A stretch of DNA of 64,000 nt from Panorpa germanica (GCA_963678705.1 OY783222.1:2046001-2110000); one strand, 5' to 3'. Positions 1-10,827 are shown, numbered from the stretch's first letter. Numbers and translations are program-made. Notes: a model not told the origin generated them from the letters alone.

Positions 1-607
1 GGATGGTGGTAGTGGTTTTTGATTGTTGAATTTTCTTTTTAGTGGAAGTTTTAAATAATAGAAATATTGGAGAGTTGTGTACATAGTTTAAGAATGAATG
101 TACGTGTATTATGATGTTGTGCAAGTTGAAAATGATTTGGAGAACGAGGTGTTTTGTATTGTCTTATCTACAATGGGCAATGCATTGTTTAGGATTTCAT
201 ACAAAGAACTGTGAATATACCAAAAATAAATTGTTATTAATCTCTCTGGTAGGTTTTATTTAATGTATTAATTAAATAATTTAACGAAGAAAATTATAAA
301 CTAGCATCTAAATAAGTCATAAGCCAATTAAACATATCTATCTGCTATATAAATGTGACGTATAACATAATTTGTACTTACTAATAGCGCTTTCTTTTTA
401 AAATGACTGCTGAACTTTTGCGTGCAAAAAGAAAAAAATTCTGCACTTTAAATGTTAACGTATTCTATTGGAAAAAGTGTCGCCCTGTGTTAGTGAAATA
501 GTACCTTTCTTGATACTCAATTTTTTAATAATCCTGCTAAACACTGTTACATGTTTTTACGGTTTAGCTTCCGTAATAAAGGTTATCTCTTACGTAAATG
601 ATTTTAC
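1..607. other. AT-rich sequence, nothing recognised
   Basis: No open frame of note, no repeat shared with the rest of the window and no RNA-like fold was seen. Confidence 0.6.
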
Positions 608-611
608 TTAA

Positions 612-994
612 GGTGAAACGATACTTGGCCATTTTTTCTAGCGAATAATAGATGGCGATACTATACAGCAGGTTAAATATTATCAAAAAAACCATGTTTT
701 TTTATGTTTAAATTGTTTTATATAAGTAACTATAAACGCGAATCAAAATCTAAAGCTGCAATTAGTTAGATGAATAACGTATCTACATTTTAAGCTTTCT
801 TCTACTGCCTTTTAGTGAGTTGGAACCGCAAAAATTAATTTTGAAAATGAATATTGCTATATTTTCTAGTTAAATTCCAATTTTTATATGACTGGTAACA
901 TTTGTAAGGGTTTAATTTAATATAAATTTTATAACCTTTATTTATGACCTTTATATTATTTATTTATTAACCTTTGGCCAAGTATCGTTTCACC
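612..994. mobile_element. Family B MITE, copy 1 (TTAA-flanked, 24-bp TIRs)
   Basis: A 383-bp core begins GGTGAAACGATACTTGGCC and ends with its exact reverse complement. TTAA stands on both sides (608-611 and 995-998). With TTAA counted, the inverted match is 24 bp. Because TTAA is itself palindromic, it can be read as a piggyBac-type target duplication or as part of the TIR. No coding capacity. A second, inverted copy at 8578-8882 confirms that the unit is dispersed. The interior carries an AGATGGCGA motif at 650-658. Confidence 0.8.
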
Positions 995-998
995 TTAA

Positions 999-2350
999 TA
1001 AACGACGTTTACAGATCTATTTTACTGCTTTTAAAAAAATAAATCGAACCTTTTATAAGTTAGCATATTCATAAAACTCTGTACGAACACCTTTTCAAGA
1101 ATTAAAGTTTTTAGAAGAGCTATAAAATATTATAATTAAGACAGTTATTTGAAAAGTTCTAATTCTCAAATAGAGATGACTCTAATATACCAGGGCCTTA
1201 CAAATATAAACCGGAATTTTGTTATTTTTGCGGGTTGTGATAAACTGGGAAATCAAAGCCACAAGCGCGAAATTTTGGAGCAACAAACGATGCTGGCAAC
1301 CGATTCCATGCCATATGTTTGGTCCACTGAATGCAGTATTAGAAGTGCAAAAATTTGAAGATGAAGTTGCGGTGCAACTGGCTACTGGGCAGCCATCTTC
1401 TTTTTACTATGAAGGGATCAAAAGGCTTTCTATCCGATGAAGAAAATGTATTTTTGCTTAAGAAAACTATGTAGAAGAATAATCCGCTTATAGTTTAATA
1501 AATCGTATCCAAATATTTCAGTTTAATAGCATTTTAATAGCTAGTTTAGAAAGATCTAAATTCAACAGTGAAATATTAGATGTGATTAAAACTTTTCCTG
1601 TTAATAGTAAATTTTTGTTAAGTGATTCAAAATTAAATTTAAATATTTAGAAATGTGTTAAATAGAATTATAAAATGTAAAATATGTATAAAAAATGTTA
1701 GATAGTGGCTATGACGTATAAATCTAAGCATTGTCTTGAATAAATCCTGTGGACACTGTTGGAAATCTGCTGGACAATAGTAAATTTTGTAGAGATCAAC
1801 TTTATAGAAAGAGTAAATTTTCCAGAGAGCCGTAAATAAGGAAATAGACTGCTAAATACAATTGTTAAGTGATATAAAATGAAAAAAACAATAAATATTA
1901 ATTAGACTTGTAACAGCGAGTGTACATTCAGCCAGCAAATATAATACACATCATATAAGAAACAGCTCCACCCTTTTTTACATGTATAAATATATTTTCC
2001 ACCAATGAAATAATAATAAAAGCAGAGCAGCCAACAAAATAAAAAAGGAAAAACATAGTAAACAAGTCGTCCCCGTGTTTTCTTTCTAGCGTCAATAGAA
2101 TCAAATTATCTTTAAGTCGTTATAGTTTTTCTGCATGTAATGTCTTAAGTTTTGCTTATAATTCAAAATTAACAAGTACAAATCGAATTGTAAGGTGTTT
2201 AGAGGAAAAGCAAGATATTTGTGAAAATAATGGTTGGTTCTAGGTTTTAAAATAAAGATTTTTGGAAATTACATGACTGTTTTTATAATAGGAACAAATT
2301 AAAGAATATTCATTCCTTCGCAGCTTAAATAACTGAAGATAAATGAGTTT
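999..2350. other. AT-rich intergenic sequence
   Basis: Two short overlapping plus-strand frames (1149-1358 and 1219-1440) have no recognisable domain and look accidental. No repeat shared with the rest of the window was found. Confidence 0.5.
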
Positions 2351-3030
2351 AGGGGGGGTTTAAGTTTATTTATATTATTGTACAACATATTAAGTTTATT
2401 GTGTAAAAATTTGAAGTCAGTTGGAGTAAAACTGTCGGAGATATAGAGTTTCAAGTCTTCACATCTCTGGTCTGCTTTCGTGTTACTTTGAAACTTTTAA
2501 ATGCGGTTTCTCGCACTTAGCTTTTTCAGAGTCGGTGCCTCTCTAGCTCAAAATCTACTGGACCAATTCTTTTGAAATTTTACACAATTTTTCTTTACAT
2601 AAATGCCGAGGTAACGCTGTCAAGTTTTTTAATATTTTTTAATAAAACGTATTTAAAAATAACTAAGTTTCTGATTTTTTTCATGAAAAATCGGTATTTT
2701 GACTTTTGAGTGCTGTAAAAAATTGAAAAAGCAATAAAGAATAAAAGTCGACAGGGTTACCTGCAGAAACTAATCAACTAATGAAATCATTTTGATTTTT
2801 CGATTTCAGAAAATCCAGCGATGAGTTATGAGTGGCACCGCAATGTTACTTTTTTTTGTGACGTCTGCGGAGATTCGCTGTCAATGTCTTATTTCTTGAT
2901 ATTTATTTATGAAAATTTCACAAAGTATTCTTCAAATGTTATTTTATCATGTAGTAATTATAGAAAGAATTATATATTAATTGTGTCGTCAAAAAACATT
3001 ATCGAAAATATGCTTGACAACTTTCAACCG
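2351..3030 (+). mobile_element. Family A element, copy 1
   Basis: About 680 bp, nearly full length. It has the family landmarks in order: a G-run and TTTATTTATATTATTGTACA at the left, the AAAATTTGAAGTC block, the ACTGGACCAATTC block, a central T/A-rich stretch, then ATGAGTTATGAGTGGCACCG and the TATCGAAAATATGCTT right end. The right terminus is shorter than in other copies. An open frame of about 100 codons (2821-3153) starts inside and runs out into flanking DNA. The shared part is discussed in the findings. Likely a non-autonomous DNA transposon. Confidence 0.8.
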
Positions 3031-4087
3031 TCGCTACTTAATGACGACGCCGTGAGCAACATACAAGCATACAAGTCTAATATAATTATTTTATATTATA
3101 TGTTAATTGTGTCGAATTTAGTTTTAAAACGACTAAGATTTTGCACCTTCTAGTGCAATATTTAAAAAGAATATATTCTGCTAGATTCCACACATATTAT
3201 AAATTTATAAATTAATCGCTAGAGGACATGAAATCGCCAAGGTAGCTGCAATTTACGTATGCCTATGATTGACTTGAAGTTTGATATCCATGTACTTAGG
3301 TATATACTTGAAATTTCAAATTACCTATACAAAATATTTATCTAGACACTGAAATGGCCATTTTACATTACAAAATGATATGTGTTTATGGAAACCATTT
3401 AAATTGTACATGTATATGTCGTACAAGGAAAGGAAAATGTTCTAAAAAGTATAATTAAGCCTTCCGTGATTGGAATAACAAATTAATCCACATGGATAGT
3501 TTCATTCGTATGTCGTATACTATAACTAAATATAACTACATCATCTATCTCTTTCTTTCTTATATATTTTCCATATGTTTTAAACGTGTCTCGCAGTATT
3601 CTGTATGTCATATTTATAATTTCTATCCACGTCTATAATTATATGATTAGGATTCAAATTTAATATACATATACCCTTACCACGCCACCCATTTGCTGGA
3701 CGACATATATATCGAGTTGGGGGAGTGGGTGGGATGCGGTTAGAGTGAGGGGAGCTTGTAGGACATGTATAGACAAAACTGTATTGAAAATAAATAATAA
3801 TAATGACAATATATAAAGATAGAAACGATTTCACACTTAATATTATCTGAAAAAGTGTATCAGTAAGAACTGACTGTTTTAAACTTGCCACCATTTTGCA
3901 GAAATGTCAGTTAGACATTTTGAATTTCACATATATAATCTAGACAAACAGGAAATTGGTTCTGGAGTTATATTCAGAACTAGAAAGGAGACCAAGGTGA
4001 TTTTATTTATATTTCAAAAAAATAGTGATTTGAAATTCTAAATTTTACGTTTAAAGTTTCTTCTAAGTAGACAACACTGCTGCCTAG
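3031..4087. other. AT-rich sequence with one G-rich islet
   Basis: Nothing gene-like was recognised. At about 3705-3765 lies a G-rich islet (GTTGGGGGAGTGGGTGGG) next to a TATATAT run. It is similar in style to other islets in the window. Confidence 0.5.
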
Positions 4088-4143
4088 GTCAACAGCACGT
4101 AGCGTTCTCTGTCGGTCACTCATCCAAGTACTAACTGCGCCCC
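4088..4143 (-). pseudogene. 5S rRNA-like 3' half (pseudogene or 5S-derived SINE head)
   Basis: Read on the minus strand, the segment gives GGGGCGCAGTTAGTACTTGG, then ATGAGTGACC, GAGAAC, CGTG and TGTTGAC in the order and spacing of the 3' half of animal 5S rRNA, including the box C internal-promoter region. The 5' half (4144-4200) is too diverged to align with confidence. It lies 308 bp downstream of the DNALI1 stop. It could be a dead 5S copy or the head of a SINE3-like element. No second copy is seen here. Confidence 0.5.
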
Positions 4144-4451
4144 TGAAAAGTTACTAGATATGGGTCTAAAGGGTTTGGTTTCTATGCGATTGCTTCCAGC
4201 ACGTAGTTTTGTACGAATATAACAAAAAGTGTAAAATTTAATGAAATTCAGGTCATTAGTTTACAATTTAGAATAGCTTTAGTAATTTTCTTATTACTAT
4301 AAATGAAAACCTATGATTTTTTTTTAAATTTCTTAATATTTTACAATTAAAATTTACAAAATATTTCATAGAAATTGATTAGTATATAAACCTAATCAAT
4401 ACTTATCAAAAATAAACATTTGTAAAACAATAACAAAGCAAAAATATAATT

Positions 4452-6832
4452 TTATTTCTTTGGTGCGATTATTCCCTCCAGTTGAGCCTGAAAAATAAAA
4501 CAAAATTATTTCATTAAAAAAAATTAAAAATGATCGGTATGTATCAATAAGAGGTGACTGTTTTGTTTTTTGAATAGAATGTAAACTAACAAGAATATTA
4601 CAATTTTTTGAATCTTGTCTAAACCTAATCCATGGGAATTATTTACGAAATATAATATCATGCAGATGAATGTATCGAAACATATAAATAGTTATAATTT
4701 CTTTCTTAAATGTAGGGGCACAATAAGTTGTTTGTTAAAATTAATTCACCTTCAATTGCTGGTTCGTTTTCTTCAGGAATTGAACTTCCTCGGCGTGCTT
4801 TTTATCCTCTGCAGCTCTGACTTCTTCAGCTCGTCTTTCTACTTGTTCCGCTTTATTCTTTAACTCTGTAACAACTTTCTCTAATTCATCACGTTCCCCT
4901 TGCAGTCTTTCAACATCGGCTATTAAGTCTTCTCTTCCTTGCTCAGCCTAAATAGAATACAACACATTCAAAGTTATAAAAATATGGTCCTGGATTCGAA
5001 TCAGTAAAATTGGGTATGGGGCTATACTAAGAAAATATTAATCAAATTTATTTAGAAATTATTTTAGTACTTGAACTGCTTTCCGCATTCCAAAAGCAAC
5101 GCTGCTGCAGTATAAGGTCTGATATGCTTCCATGGTCATTCCCATCTCGTCGCGAACTCGCAGAAGAAGAAGACCACGCTCAGCACAGTTGATAGTGATT
5201 TGCCGAATTAATTCATCTAAATTAAAAATTATTTAATTGAGTTTCCATTACTTAAATCATGTTCATTTCCGTATGAGAACTAACTATTTTATCATCTTCA
5301 AGAGATACTAAAATTTATGGGTATATATTGTGGATAAGCGTTCACAATTCCGCACAACTCGCACCAAACGCATTGGATTTATTGTAATTGATTGTAACAG
5401 CCTCGGGGGGTAAGGTTTCAACTTTTTTATTTATTTATATTATTGTACAACATATTAAGTTTATTGTGTAAAAATTTGAAGTCGATTGGAGTAAAACTGT
5501 CGGAGGTATAGAGTTTTAAGTCTTCACCTCTCTGGTTTGGTTTCGTCTTTCTTTGAAACTTTTAAATGCGGTTTCTCACACATAGCTTTTTCAGAGTCGG
5601 TGTTCTCTCTAGCTCAAAATTTACTAAACCGATTCTTTTAAAATTTTGCACACTCTTTTTTTACATAAATGCCGAGGTAACTCTGTCGATTATTTTTTAA
5701 TTTAAACGTATTTTAAAATAACAAAGTTTCTGATTTTTTTCATGAAAAATCGGTATTTTGATTTTTAAGTGCTGTAAAAAATTGAAAAATCAATAAATAA
5801 AAAAAAAACTCGATAGCGTTACCTGTAGAAACTTATCAACTAATAAAATCAGTTTGGTTTTTTGATTTAAAAAAATCCAGTGATGAGTTATGAGTGGCAC
5901 CGCAATGTTACTTTTTTTGTGACGTCTGCGGAAATTCGCTGTCAATGCCTCATTTCTTGATATTTATTTATGAAAATTTCACAAAGTATTCTTTAAATGT
6001 CATTTTATCATGTAGTAATTATAGAAATAATTATATATTAACTGTGTCTGTCGTCAAAAGATATTATCGAAAATATGCTTCTTTTATAGTTTTGACCTTA
6101 TCCTCCCCTCTTCCCCTTTTACTTAATGAATTTAAAGTTGGAAACAAGTTGGAACAAGTTGGAAAGAATAAATACCGAAGCATTGTGTATAAAGCTCTCG
6201 TCTTGCTGGACAAATTCCAGTTTCTCGAGCTTGACGCTGCTGCAACTTCATGTCAAGTTGTTCCTGAAGATTTATAACATCTAGTCTCGTTGCAGGAGTG
6301 CTTGATACCTACAAATATTCAAAAGAATTGTGTGAAAATATATTGTTTGTTTCTTCACTACATGGTGCGTTTCTCCACTAATTATATAACACGCAAAGCG
6401 TTATTGTCATAAACGAATTAAAAAGATCGAGAAGAGTTAAACGTATTTTTATAAATTGTCAATTTTAATCTCGGATTGACAGATTATATTTTCAGTCGAT
6501 GGTTTTTTTACGACGTAAACAAACGAAAATATAAATTTACCTGTTGTCTCCATAATTTCCCCTCCTCCATCCATTCAAGAGGAGGTAAAATAGATTTTAA
6601 AATTTCCTCCGTTTCATTTTTTTCAACAGGACCTTCTTTACCCTTTGCTTTCTAAAAGTTAATTATAATAAAAATGATTAAAACACTTTTTTAAAATTAG
6701 ATTTAAAATAATTATCATAATTAAAATTGAGTAGGTAGGTTGGTAGGTACGTACCTCATCTTTCACTTTTACTAAATATGGATTGTCATATTTAACCAAT
6801 GTTGTATTTGATGGAACAGTCCGTTCGGCCAT
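4452..6832 (-). CDS. Axonemal dynein light intermediate chain (DNALI1 / p28), six exons
   Basis: This is a subunit of axonemal inner-arm dyneins, acting in motile cilia and sperm flagella. Exons in gene order are 6755-6832, 6541-6651, 6176-6308, 5071-5216, 4750-4947 and 4452-4487. They total 702 bp, or 233 residues, against about 250-260 in relatives. Every intron is GT-AG and the phases join without a stop. Recognisable blocks are LVKYDNPYLV near the N-terminus, ILPPLEWMEEGKLW (~45-58), VSSTPATRLDVINLQEQLD (64-82), RQARETGICPARREL (89-103), INCAERGLLLLRVRDEM (~116-132), a charged coiled coil (~157-222) and the C-terminal LEGIIAPKK. The ATG at 6832 is the first Met of the conserved N-terminus. 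AATAAA overlaps the stop codon (4451-4456 on the minus strand). Intron 3 (959 bp) contains a family A element. The gene appears intact and the identification is firm; expression is inferred from the family. Confidence 0.95.
5405..6109 (+). mobile_element. Family A element, copy 2, inside DNALI1 intron 3
   Basis: A ~705-bp copy in antisense orientation to the host gene. Its ends are the best preserved of the family: the left end reads GGGGGGTAAGGTTTCAAC and the right end GTTTTGACCTTATCCTCCCC, giving an imperfect inverted repeat built on GGATAAGGTCAAAAC. The right end stops 66 bp from the exon 3 splice donor. The small frame present in other copies is shifted here by one fewer T in the T-run near 5910. 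Confidence 0.85.
6125..6165. repeat. Short tandem repeat in DNALI1 intron 3
   Basis: Three imperfect units of AAGTTGGAAAC type lie between the family A insertion and the exon 3 donor. They are probably slippage products with no visible effect on the splice site. Confidence 0.55.
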
Positions 6833-7005
6833 TTTGTAAAAAGAACACTTTTATAAACTAATAACAAAATATTTACATACGTTTTTTTATGAAAGCTCAA
6901 TTTTTCGAGAATTTCTGAATATGTGTTAGAATTTCTGTGCGTTTGATTTGAATTAGATATTTATTGAATTCGGAAAATGTTTTGAGAAACAAATACGGCT
7001 GTACG

Positions 7006-7019
7006 GTTGCTAGGATACC
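7006..7019 (-). promoter_or_regulatory. X-box-like RFX site upstream of DNALI1
   Basis: GTTGCTAGGATACC matches the symmetric RFX X-box (GTTGCC-AT-GGTAAC) at 10 of 14 positions, with both half-sites kept. It lies about 174 bp upstream of the ATG. RFX factors are the established regulators of axonemal genes in animals, so location and gene identity support each other. Function is inferred. Confidence 0.55.
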
Positions 7020-7206
7020 GCCTGGAAACGAAAATGTTATGTCAATTTAAAGAAGGTGGAGAATGCAACAGGCTTCTATGCCAAAACGATTGATATAGTA
7101 TTTATGAAGTATATATATATATATATATCCACTAAACGTAGCTGGTACATAAATGTAAAAAAGAATGAATAAAAGTGGTTATTTAATTACTGTCTAGGAG
7201 TTTAAT

Positions 7207-7846
7207 AAAGCCCCATTCCCACTCACTGTTTTTAGTTTTAATTAAAGGTTTTAACCTTGTGAACTTGTTAAATCATGCGTCATACTTCAGTAATATACAT
7301 TATTCTGCAATTATTACTATCTTTATTTAATATAAATTACTGTATTTAATATAATTACATTTTTTTCTTATATTTCACAAGCTGATACTTACATTTTAGG
7401 TTAAAACCTCAATTTGACACTAAAGTATCATTCCCACTCACTGTTTTAATTTAATTTTGTATTTTGTATTAAATTTAAATTGTTTAGCATATGGCAATAG
7501 GCGTAGTCATTCACTTAGTTTTCTTAGTTTTTTTAGAATCTTACAACGTCCAATGTCTTAAATTTAAAATATTAAATTAAGAAAAACTATATTATAATAT
7601 AACCTCCAAAATGTGACAATCTGTCAAAATGCAGTAGGATTTACCTTTAAAAGAAGTTTAATGTCAGTTTGTAAAAAATAAAGAAGTAAAAACAATTTGT
7701 ATTAGTAATTGTTATTAAAAATAGCAATTTTAATTATTTCACATACAATTTTGTCGAACTGTCAAAATGTATATTACTAACGATTCATACGCACCAACTA
7801 AATTAACTAAACTTTAGTTGAAACAGAAATGTGAAAAGGAATGCTT
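7207..7846. mobile_element. Family C MITEs, two adjacent or nested units
   Basis: Two units begin with the same CATTCCCACTCACTGTTTT (at about 7212 and 7429). The first has inner inverted arms around GGTTTTAACC and GGTTAAAACC and shares its interior with the element at 26142-26312, in opposite orientation. The second ends at about 7845 with GTGAAAAGGAATG, an imperfect inverse of its start. Exact boundaries between the units are uncertain. No coding content. Confidence 0.55.
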
Positions 7847-8384
7847 AAACGAAAACCTGAAATCTAGGTTACAATATTAAATAAAAACTTTCAAAAATTT
7901 TGTCAACAGTGTATTTCGCAATATTATAACAATGTACTAAATTAAACAACTCGAAACTGCCCGACAAATCATATGAATGTGGTGGACGTATTCGATCTTA
8001 CACTCACATGTTTTTGACATGTTTGAATCAATGTTACCGCCATCTACATAGATAATATACGTATGTTTTCGGTTTGGGATTAAGTTTTATGCTTGGGGGT
8101 GGCTACTGGTTTTAGAACTCGCATATACTAGTAACATGTCCATCCGTCCGTCCGTCTTATGCTTTCTCCTTACATCCCTTATGTAACAACATCTCAGAAC
8201 ACAACTGAAAGAGGTGGTGGGGGGAACAGGGGCATCATAACAAACCCCTGGCCGTGTATGTATGTGCTACGTTGTTTAGACAAGGGTGAGTCCGTAGCAG
8301 ACGGTCAGTAATTTGCAACTAAAGATTTATTTGTCTCTATTATCCATCTGAAGTTAAGGTAGATGTTTCATTTTAGAAGCCCCA
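7847..8384. other. Intergenic sequence with a GC-richer islet
   Basis: At 8085-8295 a GC-richer islet includes a (CCGT)n-like run (CATCCGTCCGTCCGTC) and GAGGTGGTGGGGGGAAC. No open frame or splice pattern strong enough to call a gene. Confidence 0.4.
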
Positions 8385-8432
8385 ATACTTACATACATAT
8401 GTTGGGCTTGTTTTGAACCGAGCATGCTCGCA
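8385..8432 (+). repeat. Dispersed repeat K, copy 1
   Basis: It shares TGTTGGGCTTG-like sequence and an exact AACCGAGCATGCTCG with 29023-29038; CGAGCATGCTCG (8419-8430) is a perfect palindrome. A related stretch is at 14722-14782. Probably the end of a dispersed element whose limits cannot be fixed from three partial copies. Confidence 0.4.
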
Positions 8433-8577
8433 ATTCGCAATAGATCACCGAAAAAGTAATACAATAATATTTTGTTTGAATGTTAAACTAAATAATTAAA
8501 TAAGCGAAAGAGTCAATTTCACAAATCTATATAATACTCTATATATTTTTAAGTCTTAAGCGTAAGTTTATGACAAA

Positions 8578-8882
8578 CCCTTAGAAATGTTACCAGTCAT
8601 ATGAACATTGGAATTGAACTAGAAAATATAGCAATATTCATTTTTAAAAGTTATTTTAGCGGTTTCAACTCGTTAAAAGTCAGTGGAAGAAAGCTTAAAA
8701 TGTAGATACGTTATTCATCTAACTAATTGCAGCTTTAGATTTTGATTCGCGTTTATAGTTACTTACATAAAACGATTTAAACATAAAAAAACATCGGTTT
8801 TTTTTGATAATATTTAACCTGCTGTATAGTATCGCCATCTATATTTCGCGAGAAAAAATGGCAAAGTATCGTTTCACCTTAA
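8578..8882 (-). mobile_element. Family B MITE, copy 2, one end lost
   Basis: It is inverted relative to copy 1 and matches it across the interior (for example GCAGCTTTAGATTTTGATTC) up to the TIR AAGTATCGTTTCACC plus TTAA at 8879-8882. The other terminus diverges beyond about 8578, so the copy is truncated. TTAATTAAGG follows directly. Confidence 0.75.
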
Positions 8883-9111
8883 TTAAGGAAATAAAACTGC
8901 ATTCAAATTATCTTATACTCAAATCAGTGCAACTCAATAATTAAACAACAATTAAACTCTATCAATCGCACCAAAAAATTACAAATGTGACAACAATTTC
9001 GGGACTGAGTGAGATATTGTTTTTATTTTACTTAAAAGTATCTACCTAGCTTTTTTACATCTAAGTTCCTATTTTAAATTCATCTATATCTATATAGTGT
9101 ACAATGTGTTA

Positions 9112-9304
9112 TTATACAAAGTTGTAGTAGTCTGAAACAGTTGAAGGAGCCACTAGACTTGGATTTGGGCATAAGTATAGCAAGGATAGCAGCAGGATCG
9201 TAGAAGATCCTGTGTCAGTGCTATTCCTACTGGTAGTGCCCAACATTCCTCTCATTCTATCCTTTACAACAACTCCTTCAGAGCTCCCGTCATCGTATAA
9301 ATAA
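9112..9304. other. GC-richer coding-like islet, open on both strands
   Basis: The segment is much less AT-rich than its surroundings. It is open for 58 codons ending in TAA on the plus strand (9131-9304), with residues such as LGFGHKYSKDSSRIVEDP and a hydrophobic stretch. On the minus strand it is also open (about 9298 to the stop at 9112), with SSTILLLSLLYLC inside. No family is recognised and no convincing splice site decides between strands. It could be a terminal exon, a decayed repeat or chance. Confidence 0.25.
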
Positions 9305-10181
9305 TCTTTATACCTATTTTAAGCGCTTTCGAAAAGTTTATTATGTTAACTTGTTTTCTGTACTCTTATACTTGTTAGTAATCATTTTCGATACATAATT
9401 TATATAGCTTTATTCATTTTTCAAGTGTTTGTTGTATTACATTTTATCCCTGGTAACACTATAATGCTTAAAAACATATTTAAGTATTTCGTTTACTAAT
9501 ATATTAATTTAATATGTAACATCTTTCATCACCTGCTTTATTAACGTCAGAAAATGTACATCTATGTCAAAAGATAATTTTTATTACCTAATTCTATGGT
9601 AAAAAGGATGTAACTTAAATGCACATAACAGCAGGTATTTCTATTGATTAAAATATTGTTACGAGTATGTAGAAATTCTCTTAACAATAAATAATATTGA
9701 GATCAAATTTATTGAGTGACAATTTGTTTTGTCTTGACATCATATAAGGTAGTTAAATCCACTGATAAATTATGTTATCATAATTTTCTTAGAAGTTATA
9801 TATATTGTGCGGTTTTATGCAGTGACGTCATTGGAATATATAGATTTCATTAAATTAAATTGAATCCACGATTTATGATTAACGAAGTACCCAGAGTTTG
9901 CAATGCTTAACAACTAAAAAAGTAGAGCAACAATAAAGATTCAATTATATGAGAAAGAAATTTTTTCTAATAAAGTTACTATAGTCCAAATTACGAGAGT
10001 TTGGCGGCAACTCATACTTAAAAGAACTTATAAGGGGCTATTAAATATATAATACGATAATGAATTTTGTCTTATTTGTTCCTATATACATTATAGAAAA
10101 ATCAGGACGTATCAAAGAAAATATTCCTTTCATGTTACGTTTTAAGCGCATAGTTTGCAAAATGCTGGCACTGGACTATAA
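9305..10181. other. AT-rich intergenic sequence
   Basis: No repeat shared within the window and no coding-like stretch was seen. Confidence 0.5.
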
Positions 10182-10364
10182 AGTAGAGATTGTATTTCTA
10201 AATTCGGAGAAGAAATCAAAACTATAGCAGCAAAGCACGAGTTGAAACTTGGTAACGACGAAAACATCGCCATGACTCAAATGTTGATTTATATAGTAAT
10301 GATATTCGAAGACTTCGCAGGACTAAACCCTCGAACTAGAATTGTTCATTGGAGCAATCTCTAG
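10182..10364 (+). pseudogene. Unidentified coding-like fragment
   Basis: This is a 61-codon frame without an initiating Met, ending in TAG. It includes FGEEIKTIAAKHELKLGN and GLNPRTRIVHWSNL. A second frame immediately upstream (MLALDYKVEIVFLNSEKK, from 10162) overlaps it as if one frame had been broken by an indel near 10190-10210. An A-rich tract follows at about 10410-10435, which suggests a retroposed 3' end. Family not recognised; it may be the tail of a retroelement or a processed pseudogene. Confidence 0.3.
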
Positions 10365-10527
10365 CACACCGTGTAATTATAAGTATGTCTATACTTAGTT
10401 GTAGTATTATAGAAAATAAAAAAAATTGTAAATAATTAGCCAATGTTTTCTAAATTTCGTAAACGTCTTTAATATCACTACAAGCTATAACATAAGGGCT
10501 TGTATTGGATGCATATAACCTCGTGGT

Positions 10528-10827
10528 ATGAAAAATCCATCCTCCGTCACGTATGAAACAACACATACTCTTAGAATAATAGAGCTGGCTTGGTGGCTAC
10601 GTCATATATGGGCTTTATACGACTTAGTTTCGGGACTTCGTGAAGGACCAGTAGACAAGAGTTCCAAGCACCAGGAAACCACCCTTGATCCCTTCACCTC
10701 ACCCCCATCTCACCCCACGGCTCACGTCATCTACAGAACCACCACACAGTCAAGTCACCAAGATACGCTGACATTGCAACTTGAGATTTGTAACAAGTGG
10801 CGCGAGATGAGCTACCCATATTGTTAA
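10528..10827 (+). other. Open frame of 99 codons with a tRNA-like promoter pattern
   Basis: GC-richer than its flanks. The predicted product (WWLRHIWALYDLVSGLREG, then a Ser/Thr/Pro-rich middle) resembles nothing I recognise. At 10583-10640 the DNA has a box A-like TGGCTTGGTGG followed by a box B-like GTTTCGGGACT about 35 bp on. A tRNA-derived SINE is therefore an alternative to a coding exon. Neither reading is secure. Confidence 0.25.

Noticed and set aside
3580-3894. 104-codon minus-strand frame
   Set aside because: Crosses a G-rich islet and AT-rich flanks, no domain, Ile/Tyr-rich; likely chance.
4615-4863. 82-codon plus-strand frame
   Set aside because: Antisense to DNALI1 exon 5 and its intron.
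5894-6277. 127-codon plus-strand frame
   Set aside because: Runs from the family A repeat into the antisense of DNALI1 exon 3. A chimera of repeat and shadow, not a gene.
7080-7130. TATATA run upstream of DNALI1 considered as a TATA box
   Set aside because: It is a plain (TA)n microsatellite about 280 bp from the ATG; nothing singles it out as a core promoter.
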